Source: Bin5 sp965204525 (GTDB lineage: Bacteria; Chloroflexota; Anaerolineae; Caldilineales; Caldilineaceae). From it: a stretch of DNA of 64,000 nucleotides. The notes beneath the pieces are model-generated. The model did not search any database. It saw nothing but the letters and a program-made list of their open reading frames with translations, and was not told the origin of the DNA. Of the stretch, positions 52,837 to 61,920 are shown in pieces. The stretch covers positions 1,116,001 through 1,180,000 of the forward strand of contig OZ241994.1 of the NCBI GenBank assembly GCA_965204525.1. Direction: 5' to 3'. How positions within the stretch are numbered: position 1 is the first letter of the stretch; each line of letters starts with the position of its first letter. Made by a program: the position numbers and the translations under genes.

Positions 52837-53877
52837 ATGAAGGAATTCGAAACCATGGAGAATCCGGAGACCCGGGGCCCCGAATCTTCGTCGGAAGTCC
52901 GTGTCGGAATGTTCAGCTTTGCCCACATGCATGCGGCCAGCTATATCCACTTTCTTACGCAGATGGAGGGTGTGACACTGGCGGGTATCTACGACGATGA
53001 CTATGATCGAGGGGGGCGCATTGCCGCCCAATTCAACGTGCCTTATTTCAGACGGTCCGAAGGTCTATTGGACCAGGAGCTTGACGGAGCGATCATCTGC
53101 TCTGAGAATGCTCTCCATGCCCCGCTTGTTCTTCAGGCTGCCGGCAAGGTCCGCGGTATTTTGTGCGAAAAGCCGATTGCCACGACTGTCAGCGATGGTC
53201 AGGCGATGATCGACCGCTGTCGTGAGTCCGGAACGAAACTACAGATCGCCTTTCCGATGCGCTTCTCGCCGCCGGTCATGGAACTGAAGTCGCAGGTGGA
53301 GTCTGGAGTGCTGGGCGAGGTATACAGCGTCAAGACCACCAATCATGGTTCGATGCCGGGCCGCTGGTTTGTCGATTCAAAGCTCGCCGGCGGTGGCGCC
53401 GTCATCGATCACACGGTGCATGTCGTTGACCTGATTCGCTGGATCTGGGGCACTGAAGTGGTGGAGGTCTACGCCGAGGTCGGCCGCGAACTCCTGCATC
53501 CGGGCCTTGGTATCGACGATGTCGGGCTATTGAGCTTCCAGCTGGCAAACGGTATCTTTGGCACGCTTGACACCAGCTGGTCGCGGCCGCCCAGCTACCC
53601 TACCTGGGGAGACGTGAAGCTGGATGTACTTGGTGAGAACGGCCTGATCTGTATTGACGCCTTCGAACAGAACCTCCACGTCAGTTCAGACGAAGCGGGC
53701 AAGACTTCCGACGTCAATTGGGGTAGCAGCGGCGACGAGGGCCTTGTCGCCGACTTCGTCGCCATGATCCGGGAGGGCCGGGAGCCGTCGGTAGACGGAG
53801 AAGACGGTTTGCGTGCGTTGGAGGTCGCGCTAGCGGCCTATGAGTCGGCGAAGCGGGCCGAGCCTGTGCAGTTGTGA
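52837..53877 (+). CDS. Gfo/Idh/MocA family oxidoreductase (346 aa)
   Basis: The Rossmann motif is a less typical VGMFSFAHMHAASYIHF rather than GxGxxG, which suggests that NAD binding is altered or weak; CEKPIATTV and GGAVIDHTVHVVDLIRWIWG keep the E-K-P and the Asp/His pair. The start ATG at 52837 lacks a strong ribosome-binding site; an internal ATG at 52855 would still keep the fold. It is the last gene of the catabolic run. Confidence 0.82.
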   Translation: MKEFETMENPETRGPESSSEVRVGMFSFAHMHAASYIHFLTQMEGVTLAGIYDDDYDRGGRIAAQFNVPYFRRSEGLLDQELDGAIICSENALHAPLVLQAAGKVRGILCEKPIATTVSDGQAMIDRCRESGTKLQIAFPMRFSPPVMELKSQVESGVLGEVYSVKTTNHGSMPGRWFVDSKLAGGGAVIDHTVHVVDLIRWIWGTEVVEVYAEVGRELLHPGLGIDDVGLLSFQLANGIFGTLDTSWSRPPSYPTWGDVKLDVLGENGLICIDAFEQNLHVSSDEAGKTSDVNWGSSGDEGLVADFVAMIREGREPSVDGEDGLRALEVALAAYESAKRAEPVQL

Positions 53878-53974
53878 TCTGGAGGTCGCGAACACGCGCT
53901 GTTTCTTTTCAATTTGCGGCTGGTAATTCCGTTCGACATTCTTCCTCAAGAAGTATTGAGTTCGAGAGCGTTCA

Positions 53975-54538
53975 ATGAGTCAAACTACGGTCCTGCGCGC
54001 CCGCAGGATCCTCCGAAGTGATCCCCTCTTTTTCGACACCGAGACAACCGGTCTGGACAGATACGCGGAGATCGTCGAGATCGGTGTCGTTGATGCGGCC
54101 GGCCAGACAGTGCTCGATAGTCTGGTGCGCCCGAAGCGGCGCATCCCTGCCGACGCGACATCGGTGCACGGCATCACCAACGAAATGGTGCTGGACGCAC
54201 CAACATGGCCGGAGGTCTGGCCGCAGGTAAAGCGGCTCTTCGCCGACCGCCGCGTGGGCATATTCAACGCTGACTTTGACCTGCGCATGATGCGGCAGTC
54301 GCACGAGCGGCATGATCTGTCATGGGAGGCGTTGGGAGGGAGAGCCTTCTGCGTGATGAAGATGTACGCCCGATATTATGGCGAACTTCTGGGTATCGGC
54401 AACATGAAATGGCAGAGCCTGCAGAGGGCGGGGCAGCAGTGCGGTATCGCCCTACCCAACAGTCACAGAGCAGTGGACGATGCCAGACTGACAAGCGCGG
54501 TTTTCCGGCACATGGCGGGGTCTGGAGATTCTCCATGA
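53975..54538 (+). CDS. 3'-5' exonuclease, DEDDh (DnaQ/RNase T-like)
   Basis: A 187-residue nuclease. All five active-site residues are present: D21 and E23 in FFDTETTGLD, D102 in NADFDLRMM, H164 and D168 in SHRAVDDARL. It is the stand-alone form, like DnaQ epsilon or the exonuclease X/RNase T group, and probably acts in repair or RNA trimming. It overlaps the Nudix gene (ATGA), so the pair is translationally coupled. Confidence 0.88.
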   Translation: MSQTTVLRARRILRSDPLFFDTETTGLDRYAEIVEIGVVDAAGQTVLDSLVRPKRRIPADATSVHGITNEMVLDAPTWPEVWPQVKRLFADRRVGIFNADFDLRMMRQSHERHDLSWEALGGRAFCVMKMYARYYGELLGIGNMKWQSLQRAGQQCGIALPNSHRAVDDARLTSAVFRHMAGSGDSP

Positions 54539-55140
54539 CTTCGAGAAGTACGCCCTCGATAAGCACGACGGTCGACCAGATGTTGAAGGCTTTCCTTCGT
54601 GGGAGGACGCGACTGGCCGAGGAACGCCTGGACTGGTCGGGAGGCGACAAGGCGTTCGTCCAGACTCGAACTACCTATGCGCTGAACCGGTCGGATTCAC
54701 CACCCTTGAGCCTGGTAACTTCTGTCAGGGCCATCCTGACGCGAGGCCCACAAATCATGGTGATGCGGGATCCTGACGGCGAGCACATCGTGCCCGGGGG
54801 ACGCCTGGATGATGGAGAAGGGCTGCTGGAAGCCTTGAGGCGGGAACTATTGGAGGAAACCGGCTGGAGTGTTCGAGGGGAACCAGAGCTCATTGGTCTG
54901 TTTCACTACCATATCCACTCGCCAAAGCCGGCTGGTCACCGGTACCCTTACCCGGACTTTCTTCAGTTGGTGTACACGGCTGAGGCTGAGGGCTATTTCC
55001 CGGAGGCCATGGAAATAGACGGTTTCGAGCTGGGCGCAGAGTTTCGAACACTATCGGCGGTTCAGCGGCTGACGCTTTCGTTGGGTGAGGCCGCTCTACT
55101 TCAAAATCTCCATCCGCAGCATTTCGGTCAGCTTACCTGA
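54535..55140 (+). CDS. Nudix hydrolase
   Basis: A 201-residue protein with a complete Nudix box (residues 89-111; GRLDDGE, seven residues, RELLEETGW). The ~60-residue N-terminal extension lacks a recognised domain. The start overlaps the exonuclease stop in an ATGA arrangement; the frame extends upstream inside that gene and is not real there. Together with the exonuclease it could clean damaged nucleotides or nucleotide derivatives, an inference from the pairing. It converges with the ABC transporter operon. Confidence 0.85.
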   Translation: MTSRSTPSISTTVDQMLKAFLRGRTRLAEERLDWSGGDKAFVQTRTTYALNRSDSPPLSLVTSVRAILTRGPQIMVMRDPDGEHIVPGGRLDDGEGLLEALRRELLEETGWSVRGEPELIGLFHYHIHSPKPAGHRYPYPDFLQLVYTAEAEGYFPEAMEIDGFELGAEFRTLSAVQRLTLSLGEAALLQNLHPQHFGQLT

Positions 55141-55160
55141 TACTTTGGAAAAAGATATTG

Positions 55161-55961
55161 CTAATGTCTTGAAACACGACCCTTTAGCGCCAGCAGAGCC
55201 ATCGCTAAGCTTACGACAACCACCACTGAAACGGACAGGATTCCCTTAAGTATCTCGTCTAACTCCCACCCTACGGTGATGATGGAGCGCAACGAGCCAA
55301 GCAGATAGGTAACGGGATTGTACTGGGCGACGGTTGCCATCCAGCCGGACATTGCCTCGAGAGGTATGAACATCGGCGTGAGAAACATCAATGGAAGAAA
55401 GACCATAAAGCTGCTGCTGACTGCGGCTGCGTTGGCTGTTTTCAGGGCGATTGCATATGAGAAGCCTGCGAAACCGAGGGCCCAATAGGCAGCGAGGGCT
55501 ACAAAGGCGGCGATACCTGCTACGCCTGTCTCGAATCGGACCCCCACTGCGTACCCCAGGATAAGGACGGGGACCGAAAGGGCTATGACCAGAGCTATGT
55601 CAGCGACCATCAGTCCCATCAGGAGTGCCAGACGGCGAACCGGGGTCATCACCAAGCGGTCGAAGTAGCCACTGCGGATGTCTTCAACCAATGTTAATGC
55701 CCTAGAAAGCGGCCCGGTGACAGCCATGATGATGGCGACCGGGAGCTGGAAGGCCTTGTAGTCGAGATCGCCGCTTGCCTCCACGAAGTTCTGGAGCGCG
55801 CCGGTATTAACAGTGAAGAAGAAGAGAGGGATGATGAACCCTGGAATCACGGCCTCGGGATCCCTCAAGACCGATCGAAGGGCCCGGCGAGCTATGGCAG
55901 AAACGTCATTTGCAAAGCCTCCTGCCCTCGCTTCAACTTGGGCGAGTCTAATTGCCGTCAT
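55161..55961 (-). CDS. ABC-2 type transporter permease (DrrB-like)
   Basis: A 266-residue integral membrane protein with about six hydrophobic helices (PGFIIPLFFFTVNTG, LPVAIIMAVTGPLS, ADIALVIALSVPVLILGYAVG, GIAAFVALAAYWALGFAGFSYAIAL, FMVFLPLMFLTPMFIPLE and a last helix near residue 240). The SYAIAL/FMVFLPLMFLTPMFIP region is typical of DrrB/ABC-2 permeases, with a GY-type coupling loop. It overlaps the ATP-binding gene by 4 bp (ATGA). The pair likely exports a hydrophobic compound. Confidence 0.88.
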   Translation of the reverse strand: MTAIRLAQVEARAGGFANDVSAIARRALRSVLRDPEAVIPGFIIPLFFFTVNTGALQNFVEASGDLDYKAFQLPVAIIMAVTGPLSRALTLVEDIRSGYFDRLVMTPVRRLALLMGLMVADIALVIALSVPVLILGYAVGVRFETGVAGIAAFVALAAYWALGFAGFSYAIALKTANAAAVSSSFMVFLPLMFLTPMFIPLEAMSGWMATVAQYNPVTYLLGSLRSIITVGWELDEILKGILSVSVVVVVSLAMALLALKGRVSRH

Positions 55962-56932
55962 GATATCTCTTCCTTTGCGATGTTCGCGTCCACCTCCAGG
56001 CGGGCGCCGGTATAGTGGAGGAAGACGTCGTCAAGGGTGGCAGTCCGCAGCACAATGTCCTCTACAGAAGCACCGGACTGGTCCAGCGCAATTGCGACGG
56101 GGCCGATTGCCCTGGATCCCTGATCGACACTTAAAGTGATTTCATTTGCGTAGATTTCGACGCTTTCGACACCATCCACCTGATGGCAAGCCTCCGCCGC
56201 GCCGCTTGTCTGGCCGTCAGTCCTGACTACGATAATGTCGGAACCGACAGAGCGCTTCAGTTCGGCGGGCGTGCCTTCGGCGACGATTCTGCCATGATTG
56301 ATTATGCCGACGCGGTGGGCGAGGTAGTCGGCTTCTTCCAGGTACTGCGTTGTCATAAAGATTGTTACTCCCTTCTCTTTGTTTACATGGCGTACTTCGT
56401 CCCAAAGTTCGACTCGGCTGATTGGGTCCAAGCCAGTAGTGGGTTCGTCCAGAAACAGAATCTGGGGTTCGTGAATCATGGCAACTGCCAGATCGAGTTT
56501 TCGTTTCATGCCACCAGAATAGGTGCTGATCAACCTGTCTAAGGACTCCTCAATGGTTAGCAGGCCAGCAAGGTACTCGATCCGCTGGTTGGTGACAGGT
56601 CCACTTATCCCGTAAAGGCGCGACTGGAGTTTTAAGAGCTCTCGCCCTGTCTGCTTGTCATCGAGAGCCGCTTCCTGGAGGGCTGCGCCGATCTTCAGTC
56701 TAACGGCTGTAGGTTCCGTGACTACGTCATGACCGGCCACTCTGGCGGACCCGCCGGTAGGCAGCAGCAGCGTCGTCAACATTCTTACTAGCGAGGTCTT
56801 TCCCGCCCCATTCGGACCAAGGAATCCGTAGATCTCGCCGCTGGGAATTGCGAGAGAGACTGATTCGACTGCTCTGACGGCACCGAAACTGCGGGAGAGC
56901 GAGCTCGTTATTACTGCGTTTTCGTCGTTCAT
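55958..56932 (-). CDS. ABC transporter ATP-binding protein (DrrA-like)
   Basis: Full-length ATPase of 324 residues: Walker A GPNGAGKT (39-46), signature YSGGMKR (138-144), Walker B and D-loop LFLDEPTTGLDP (159-170), and the switch His in FMTTQYLEEADYL. A C-terminal ~95-residue extension follows, as in the daunorubicin-resistance (DrrA) family. It forms one exporter with the downstream permease. Its ATG overlaps the stop of the HtrA-like protease gene by 4 bp, so all three are one operon. Confidence 0.92.
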   Translation of the reverse strand: MNDENAVITSSLSRSFGAVRAVESVSLAIPSGEIYGFLGPNGAGKTSLVRMLTTLLLPTGGSARVAGHDVVTEPTAVRLKIGAALQEAALDDKQTGRELLKLQSRLYGISGPVTNQRIEYLAGLLTIEESLDRLISTYSGGMKRKLDLAVAMIHEPQILFLDEPTTGLDPISRVELWDEVRHVNKEKGVTIFMTTQYLEEADYLAHRVGIINHGRIVAEGTPAELKRSVGSDIIVVRTDGQTSGAAEACHQVDGVESVEIYANEITLSVDQGSRAIGPVAIALDQSGASVEDIVLRTATLDDVFLHYTGARLEVDANIAKEEIS

Positions 56933-57849
56933 TCCCGAATCCGCTCCTCTCCTGCTTGGATTTCGACAGTTACTTCATGCAGCTCGCCGCCGCGAATGAT
57001 CTGCAATGGGGTTTCTTTGCCGGCCAGATCGCTTCGCAGTGCGATTGCCAGTTCGTCAGGACTGGGGATTAGCTCACCGTCAAGGTTGACCAGAATGTCA
57101 CCTACCACAAGGCCTCCCTTCTCTGCAGGGCTGTCAGGCGCCACGGAGTTGAAAAGCACGCCCGTTTCCTGTCCCAACTCTTTGCACAGGGCGGAGGGCA
57201 GTTGAACAGTCTGCACGCCTACTCCCAGGTATCCTCGGCGAACAGAGCCATATTTGAGCAGGGAGTCTACAGTTGGCGCGACGGTGGCTTGGGTCAGTGC
57301 AATGCCACCATCGCGACTCAGAGCAGACGTCGCCATGCCGACGACCCGTCCGTCAGCGCCGACAATGGGACCACCGGAAAAGCCAGGGTACATGACCAGG
57401 TCGGCGCGTACGTAGTGACTGATCCTGGCCCCGCCATGGATTCGCCAGTCCTCCTCAAGGGCACTGAGTATGCCCATGGAGGCCTGGACGCTTGTGCCCG
57501 GTCGGCCGATGGCGAACACCATCGCGCCTACTCGCAACTCTTCTTCTGGCAGCCATGAGGCGGCGGCAAGTCCATCGCGTTGGACCCGTAAGGCCGCAAG
57601 ATCGATGGCAGGATCCCTTCCGATCAGGGCCGCATCGACCTGCTCACCACCGGGCAAACCGACTCGAATGTTCTCCGTTCTAACCACATGATTTGCGGTG
57701 ACGATCAATCCGTCTGCCGACCAGACGAACCCGCTTGCTGGAAATCGGCGACGGCCGTTCACCTGTACGACCCTCTGCCCGACAGATTCGACGACTGCGG
57801 CCATTCCTTCAGAAAATGCTTTGAACTGGTTAGACATATTTCGCTCCAT
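56929..57849 (-). CDS. HtrA-like serine protease with one PDZ domain, no signal peptide
   Basis: A 306-residue trypsin-fold protease with the triad H54 (TANHVVRT), D83 (AIDLAAL) and S158 (PGFSGGP), then a PDZ domain from about residue 205 (GYLGVGVQTVQL) to 295. The sequence begins directly with the catalytic domain and has neither a signal peptide nor an N-terminal transmembrane helix, unlike DegP/DegS, so it should be cytoplasmic. The GNSGGP motif reads GFSGGP. A start at M5 (57837) is possible. It is the first gene of a three-gene operon with an ABC exporter, an unusual partner. Confidence 0.85.
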   Translation of the reverse strand: MERNMSNQFKAFSEGMAAVVESVGQRVVQVNGRRRFPASGFVWSADGLIVTANHVVRTENIRVGLPGGEQVDAALIGRDPAIDLAALRVQRDGLAAASWLPEEELRVGAMVFAIGRPGTSVQASMGILSALEEDWRIHGGARISHYVRADLVMYPGFSGGPIVGADGRVVGMATSALSRDGGIALTQATVAPTVDSLLKYGSVRRGYLGVGVQTVQLPSALCKELGQETGVLFNSVAPDSPAEKGGLVVGDILVNLDGELIPSPDELAIALRSDLAGKETPLQIIRGGELHEVTVEIQAGEERIRE

Positions 57850-58041
57850 TCCGAACTCTCTTGCGGCCCACTTGCCTGCAATAGCTTCCGCTGCTGCATT
57901 CTCAATGATAGCGGGGTGCGTACTTCAGTACATCCGCAGATATGGCAGGGGGAACCCGTCAATTCGGGTAGGCGTGAGGAGGATTGGGCTGCTTGCACAC
58001 ATGGGAAGAAGCAGCAGCGCTGGTGTGGGCAGTGACTGCGG

Positions 58042-58692
58042 TCAGAGAGTGAGAAGCCCCAGCCTGGTCGCCTGGACAACAGCTTCTGTACGGCTGCTGG
58101 CTCCTAACTTGGAGAGGACTGCCTGTACGTGGAATTTGGCAGTGTTTTCGGTGATGCCCAGTCGCACGCCGATGGCGCGATTCGTCAGGCCTTCGGCCAG
58201 CAAGCCCAATACCTCCAGTTCTCTTGGTGTGGGCGGCTCAGGAATGGGCGGTAGGGAAGGAGTCGATGGCATCCAAAAGGGACTGGTGAGGGCCGGATCT
58301 GTTACCGACAGGCCTTCGGCGGCGGCGTAAAGGGCGGCACGCAGTTGACTCGCCTTGACGCTACGGGGGAGGAGCCCGGCCAGACCCATCTGACGGGCGA
58401 TCCCGGGATCCTCGCCGTCAGGTAGAATGGCGATGACCGGCACGCCATCTTCAGCCAGATCGGTTATCGTCTCCCAGACTTCGGCGGAATCAGCGTCCGG
58501 GAAGTCCCAACCAATTTGCCATACCAGAACATTTCCGCTCCTGACCTTGTCCTGGGTCAGTTGAGCCGGAGACTCTACCAGGATCACGACGATCGCAGGT
58601 ACCGGTTCAAGAAGGGCTGCAAGGCCGTGCCGGCTTAGGGAGTCTTCAGCGAAGACAATGACGGTTAGAGAATCCTCCTCGAATTTTGGCAT
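58042..58692 (-). CDS. LuxR-type regulator with a degenerate receiver domain
   Basis: A 216-residue response-regulator-like protein. The frame extends to 58866, but the ATG at 58692 (MPKFEEDS) starts the domain; no strong ribosome-binding site is seen, so a leaderless or alternative start is possible. The N-terminal fold (VIVFAEDSLSRHGLAALLEP) looks like a CheY receiver, but the phospho-acceptor Asp aligns with Q59 (NVLVWQIGW) and the conserved Lys region reads LLPRSVKA. It is thus probably not phosphorylated. A Pro-rich linker (140-155) leads to a LuxR/GerE helix-turn-helix (155-216; TPRELEVLGLLAEGLTNRAI). It lies 192 bp upstream of the protease-ABC operon on the same strand and may control it. 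Confidence 0.8.
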   Translation of the reverse strand: MPKFEEDSLTVIVFAEDSLSRHGLAALLEPVPAIVVILVESPAQLTQDKVRSGNVLVWQIGWDFPDADSAEVWETITDLAEDGVPVIAILPDGEDPGIARQMGLAGLLPRSVKASQLRAALYAAAEGLSVTDPALTSPFWMPSTPSLPPIPEPPTPRELEVLGLLAEGLTNRAIGVRLGITENTAKFHVQAVLSKLGASSRTEAVVQATRLGLLTL

Positions 58693-59287
58693 GGCGTTAA
58701 TATAATCACATGCCAACACATTATTCTGTGGGAACGCTATCATTGTCTGCCAGGAATTTCCGGAATCTATATTACGCAGTACACGGATTCGCTCTAAACT
58801 CCGTGGTGGCGGCATCTCTGATCCCAAAAGATAAGAGAGGGAAAAATTTCCACTCCTCTCTCCCACCTCTTTGTGACAATGAATGGCAGATGATGTGCCA
58901 TTTAGCCCTCAGAAGTCGCCAGGACAGGTGCATCCTTTGTGACCAGCGTGTCATGCACGTTGGCGAATACAACGACTGCATCCTCACCCAGCACCGTAAC
59001 ATGCTTCTGTCTCTTCTGAGCTAAGCGGCCCAAAGTCTTGCAATGGTGGCCGCCTTTCTTTATCTGCAACCAGTGAAAAAGTAGCAGAGGGTCGTTAATC
59101 TGTGGTTGTCGGTCTGTCCGGGCGGGATGAAAGACGGCTAAAGGGGCGTTAAGACCTGGATCAGTCGGTGGAAGACATTTTAGGGCGGCATGTGCAGTGG
59201 GGAGAAGGGCAGCCAGAGCAATGCAGGGAAAAGTTGCAGAGGTAGAACTGGCTGTCCTCAGATTGGGTTGGGTGGACTCGAGGTCGG
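58693..59287. other. Intergenic region upstream of the LuxR gene
   Basis: About 595 bp with no convincing gene. Short frames in both directions have no family resemblance. A GCGGCC/GGCCGC inverted repeat with a long loop near 59025-59053 is followed by CTTTCTTT, a weak terminator-like structure on the plus strand. It should hold the LuxR promoter and the 3' end of the his transcript. Confidence 0.45.
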
Positions 59288-60490
59288 TCAGGCTAGCCGG
59301 TGAAGTTCGGCCAGGAGGCGGTCGGTTTGCTCTGGGCGGCCGACGGAGATGCGAATGCAGTTGTCGAGGCCGGGCTTCTGGTAGTAGCGCACGAGGATGC
59401 CCTGCTGCTCAAGAGCCATCTTCAGGGCAGCGGCGTCCCCGCTTCCCTCGACCTTGAAATTATCTACGCGGCAGAGGACGAAGTTGGCGCCAGACGGGAA
59501 AGGCGACAGATACGGCACATCTTCCAGGGCGCGGAGGAGCCGGTCTCGTTCGACCCTGATCTTGTCCACGATCGCCAGCATTGCGTCTGCGTGACGCAGA
59601 CTGGCCAGGCCGGCGACGGTCGCGGCAACATTGACGTTATAGGGCTGCTTGAACTTCCAGAGGAGCGGCATCATCCAGTCAGGGAAAATACCGTAGCCCA
59701 GTCTCAGGCCCGCGATTCCGGCGGACTTGGAGAAGGTACGAATGATGACGAGATTGTCGTGCTCCAGGACCCATGGCGTGCGGCTTGTCTCGACGGAGAA
59801 TTCGACATACGCCTCATCCAGTACCACGATTACCGGTAGTTCCAACAGTTTCAGCAGGTCCTTGTCCGGCAGCCAGTTTCCGGTGGGGTTGTTGGGCGAG
59901 GTGAGAAAGAGCAGCTTGGGGTGGACCGATTTCCGCTTCTGGGCCACAGAACTGACCAGATCAAAGATCGCGCTGACGTCGACGTTGTATCCGTCGTCCC
60001 GCCAAACTTCCAGGACCTCTGCGCCGACCAGCTTGGCGTCGAAGCTGTACATGCCGAAGGTTGGAGGCGTATTGATGATGGCGTCACCAGGGCCGAGAAA
60101 CAGCCGGCAGAGATAGTCGAGGATTTCGTCGGTGCCGTGGCTGGGCAGGATCTGTTCGACAGGCACTGCCCGGGCGGTTGAACTGGCGGAGTCGGCACTT
60201 TCTTTTGCGTTGCCGGACTGTCGCTGCTCGTTTTCCAAATGGGCTGCCAACGCTTGTCGAAGTTCAGTCTGCTGCGGATCCGGGTAGATGTGGTAGTAGG
60301 CGTACTCGGCCAGCGCTTCCGCAACGGCAGGATGCGCCCCGTACGGATTTTCGTTTGCGTCCAGTTTGACGATTTCGTGGGCAGGTATGCCGAGCCGCCG
60401 GCTCAGGACTTCAAACGGTTGAATCGGTGTGTACTCTTCCAGGCCGGCGAGATGCGGGTTGAGCAGCGACTGAAACGTGGTGGCTTCCAT
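59288..60490 (-). CDS. hisC: Histidinol-phosphate aminotransferase
   Basis: PLP-dependent transamination of imidazole acetol phosphate in histidine synthesis. The 400-residue fold-type I aminotransferase has KLDANENPYG at the N-terminus, the Asp region VLDEAYVEF, the PLP-Lys in TFSKSAGIAGLRLGYG, and the substrate Arg near the end (NCIRISVGRPEQ). An inserted Ser/Ala-rich stretch around residues 95-110 (GNAKESADSASSTARAV) lengthens it over the usual ~360. The ATG overlaps the hisD stop (TAATG), so the two are coupled. Confidence 0.93.
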   Translation of the reverse strand: MEATTFQSLLNPHLAGLEEYTPIQPFEVLSRRLGIPAHEIVKLDANENPYGAHPAVAEALAEYAYYHIYPDPQQTELRQALAAHLENEQRQSGNAKESADSASSTARAVPVEQILPSHGTDEILDYLCRLFLGPGDAIINTPPTFGMYSFDAKLVGAEVLEVWRDDGYNVDVSAIFDLVSSVAQKRKSVHPKLLFLTSPNNPTGNWLPDKDLLKLLELPVIVVLDEAYVEFSVETSRTPWVLEHDNLVIIRTFSKSAGIAGLRLGYGIFPDWMMPLLWKFKQPYNVNVAATVAGLASLRHADAMLAIVDKIRVERDRLLRALEDVPYLSPFPSGANFVLCRVDNFKVEGSGDAAALKMALEQQGILVRYYQKPGLDNCIRISVGRPEQTDRLLAELHRLA

Positions 60491-61854
60491 TACGAAGTCT
60501 CATCCTCCTTGTAGACTGTCGGACTCAGTCGACGGTTGACGGCTGCGGCGTGCCCGCCCAGACCTTCCGTACGCGCCAGCGTTTCGGCAGCCGGGCCGAT
60601 GGCTTGCAGGGCCTTCTCGTTGAGGCCTATCAGGCTGATCAGCTTGACAAAATCGGTCACGTTGATTGGGCTGGCGAAGCGCGCCGTGCCGCCTGTCGGC
60701 ATGACGTGGCTGGGCCCGGCGGTGTAGTCGCCCAGCACTTCAAAGCTGCGTTCGCCGAGGAAGATCCCGCCGGCGTTTTGGACCTGGTCGACCCAGCGCC
60801 AGGGCTCCTCAACGAGGAGACAAAGGTGTTCGGGCGCGTATGCGTTGGCGAGCGAGAGCGCCTCGTGCATGGAATCGGTGACGACGATCCCTGCGCCGCG
60901 TCCAAAAGTGGCGGCGGCGATCTGGTCGCGCTCCAGCTCCTCCAGTTGGGTGTAGACTGCTGCCTGAACCTGGCGCGCCAGTTCCCGACTGGGTGTCAGG
61001 AGTACGGCGCTGGCAAGAACGTCGTGCTCTGCCTGCGCCAGCAGGTCTGCCGCGGCCAGCTGCGGGTCGGCCTCCTCATCCGCAACAATTACAGTCTCGG
61101 TGGGACCTGGCAGGCCATCGATTCCGACCAGACCAAAGAGCTGCCGTTTTGCCAGCGTGACGAACAGGTTGCCCGGCCCGCAGATCTTGTCCACCGCTGG
61201 GATTGTCTCGGTACCGAAGGCCATTGCGCCAATTGCCTGCGCGCCTCCGGCGATGTAGACGGCGTCAACCTTGGCGATCAAGGCGGCGGCCAGTGTCACC
61301 TTATCCGGCAGGCCGGTCTCCATCTGGGGAGGCGTGACGACGATCAGCTCTGGCACGTTGGCAACCTTGGCCGGTATCGCGGTCATTAGCAGGGTGCTGG
61401 GCAGGGGAGCAGTCCCGCCGGGGACGTAGATCCCGACCCGCTGGATGGGCCGCACGAGTTGACCTACGGTACCTTCATCGTCGTTCTGGATCCAACTTTG
61501 GTTGGGCTGGCGGCGATGGAAATTCTCGATGCGCTCGGCGGCGAGCGCCAGGGCGTCACAGACTTCCTGCTCGAGATCAGCAGTCTCCTGCAGGATGGTC
61601 TGGGAATCAACGCGCAAAGCGTCCAGATCGACTCCGTCCAGCTTTTGTGTCCACTTGCGCACGGCGGCGTCGTCGCCGGTACGAACGTCGGCAAGGATTC
61701 GGCGGACGGCCTCATCGGGCCCGATCCTTTCACCAAAGATGCGCTCGTTGGCGACAAGCATATCTTCAGGCAGATCGAATGCGTCCCAAGGCTGGCGGCG
61801 CAGAATCGATTTGCGGGCAGTCTCTGTATCCAGGATGGGAAAGGGATTTGTCAT
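60490..61854 (-). CDS. hisD: Histidinol dehydrogenase
   Basis: Zn2+- and NAD-dependent two-step oxidation of L-histidinol to histidine. It has 454 residues, normal length. Features: the RVGIYVPGGTAPLPSTLLMTAIPAKVA block (about 138-164), the GPGNLFVTLAKRQLFG segment, the zinc-ligand region with QAEHDVLASAVLLTPS, and the PEHLCLLVEEP motif with the catalytic Glu-His pair. hisC follows with overlapping stop and start. Other his genes are not in the window. Confidence 0.95.
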   Translation of the reverse strand: MTNPFPILDTETARKSILRRQPWDAFDLPEDMLVANERIFGERIGPDEAVRRILADVRTGDDAAVRKWTQKLDGVDLDALRVDSQTILQETADLEQEVCDALALAAERIENFHRRQPNQSWIQNDDEGTVGQLVRPIQRVGIYVPGGTAPLPSTLLMTAIPAKVANVPELIVVTPPQMETGLPDKVTLAAALIAKVDAVYIAGGAQAIGAMAFGTETIPAVDKICGPGNLFVTLAKRQLFGLVGIDGLPGPTETVIVADEEADPQLAAADLLAQAEHDVLASAVLLTPSRELARQVQAAVYTQLEELERDQIAAATFGRGAGIVVTDSMHEALSLANAYAPEHLCLLVEEPWRWVDQVQNAGGIFLGERSFEVLGDYTAGPSHVMPTGGTARFASPINVTDFVKLISLIGLNEKALQAIGPAAETLARTEGLGGHAAAVNRRLSPTVYKEDETS

Positions 61855-61920
61855 TGAATGAATGGGGAACTGATTGCTTATATCTAGCGGAGAAATTCTA
61901 TCCGTTTTCCTCTAACCGAC

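Noticed and set aside
59197..59457. 86-codon plus-strand frame overlapping the hisC end
   Set aside because: Low-complexity Arg/Gly-rich shadow sequence.
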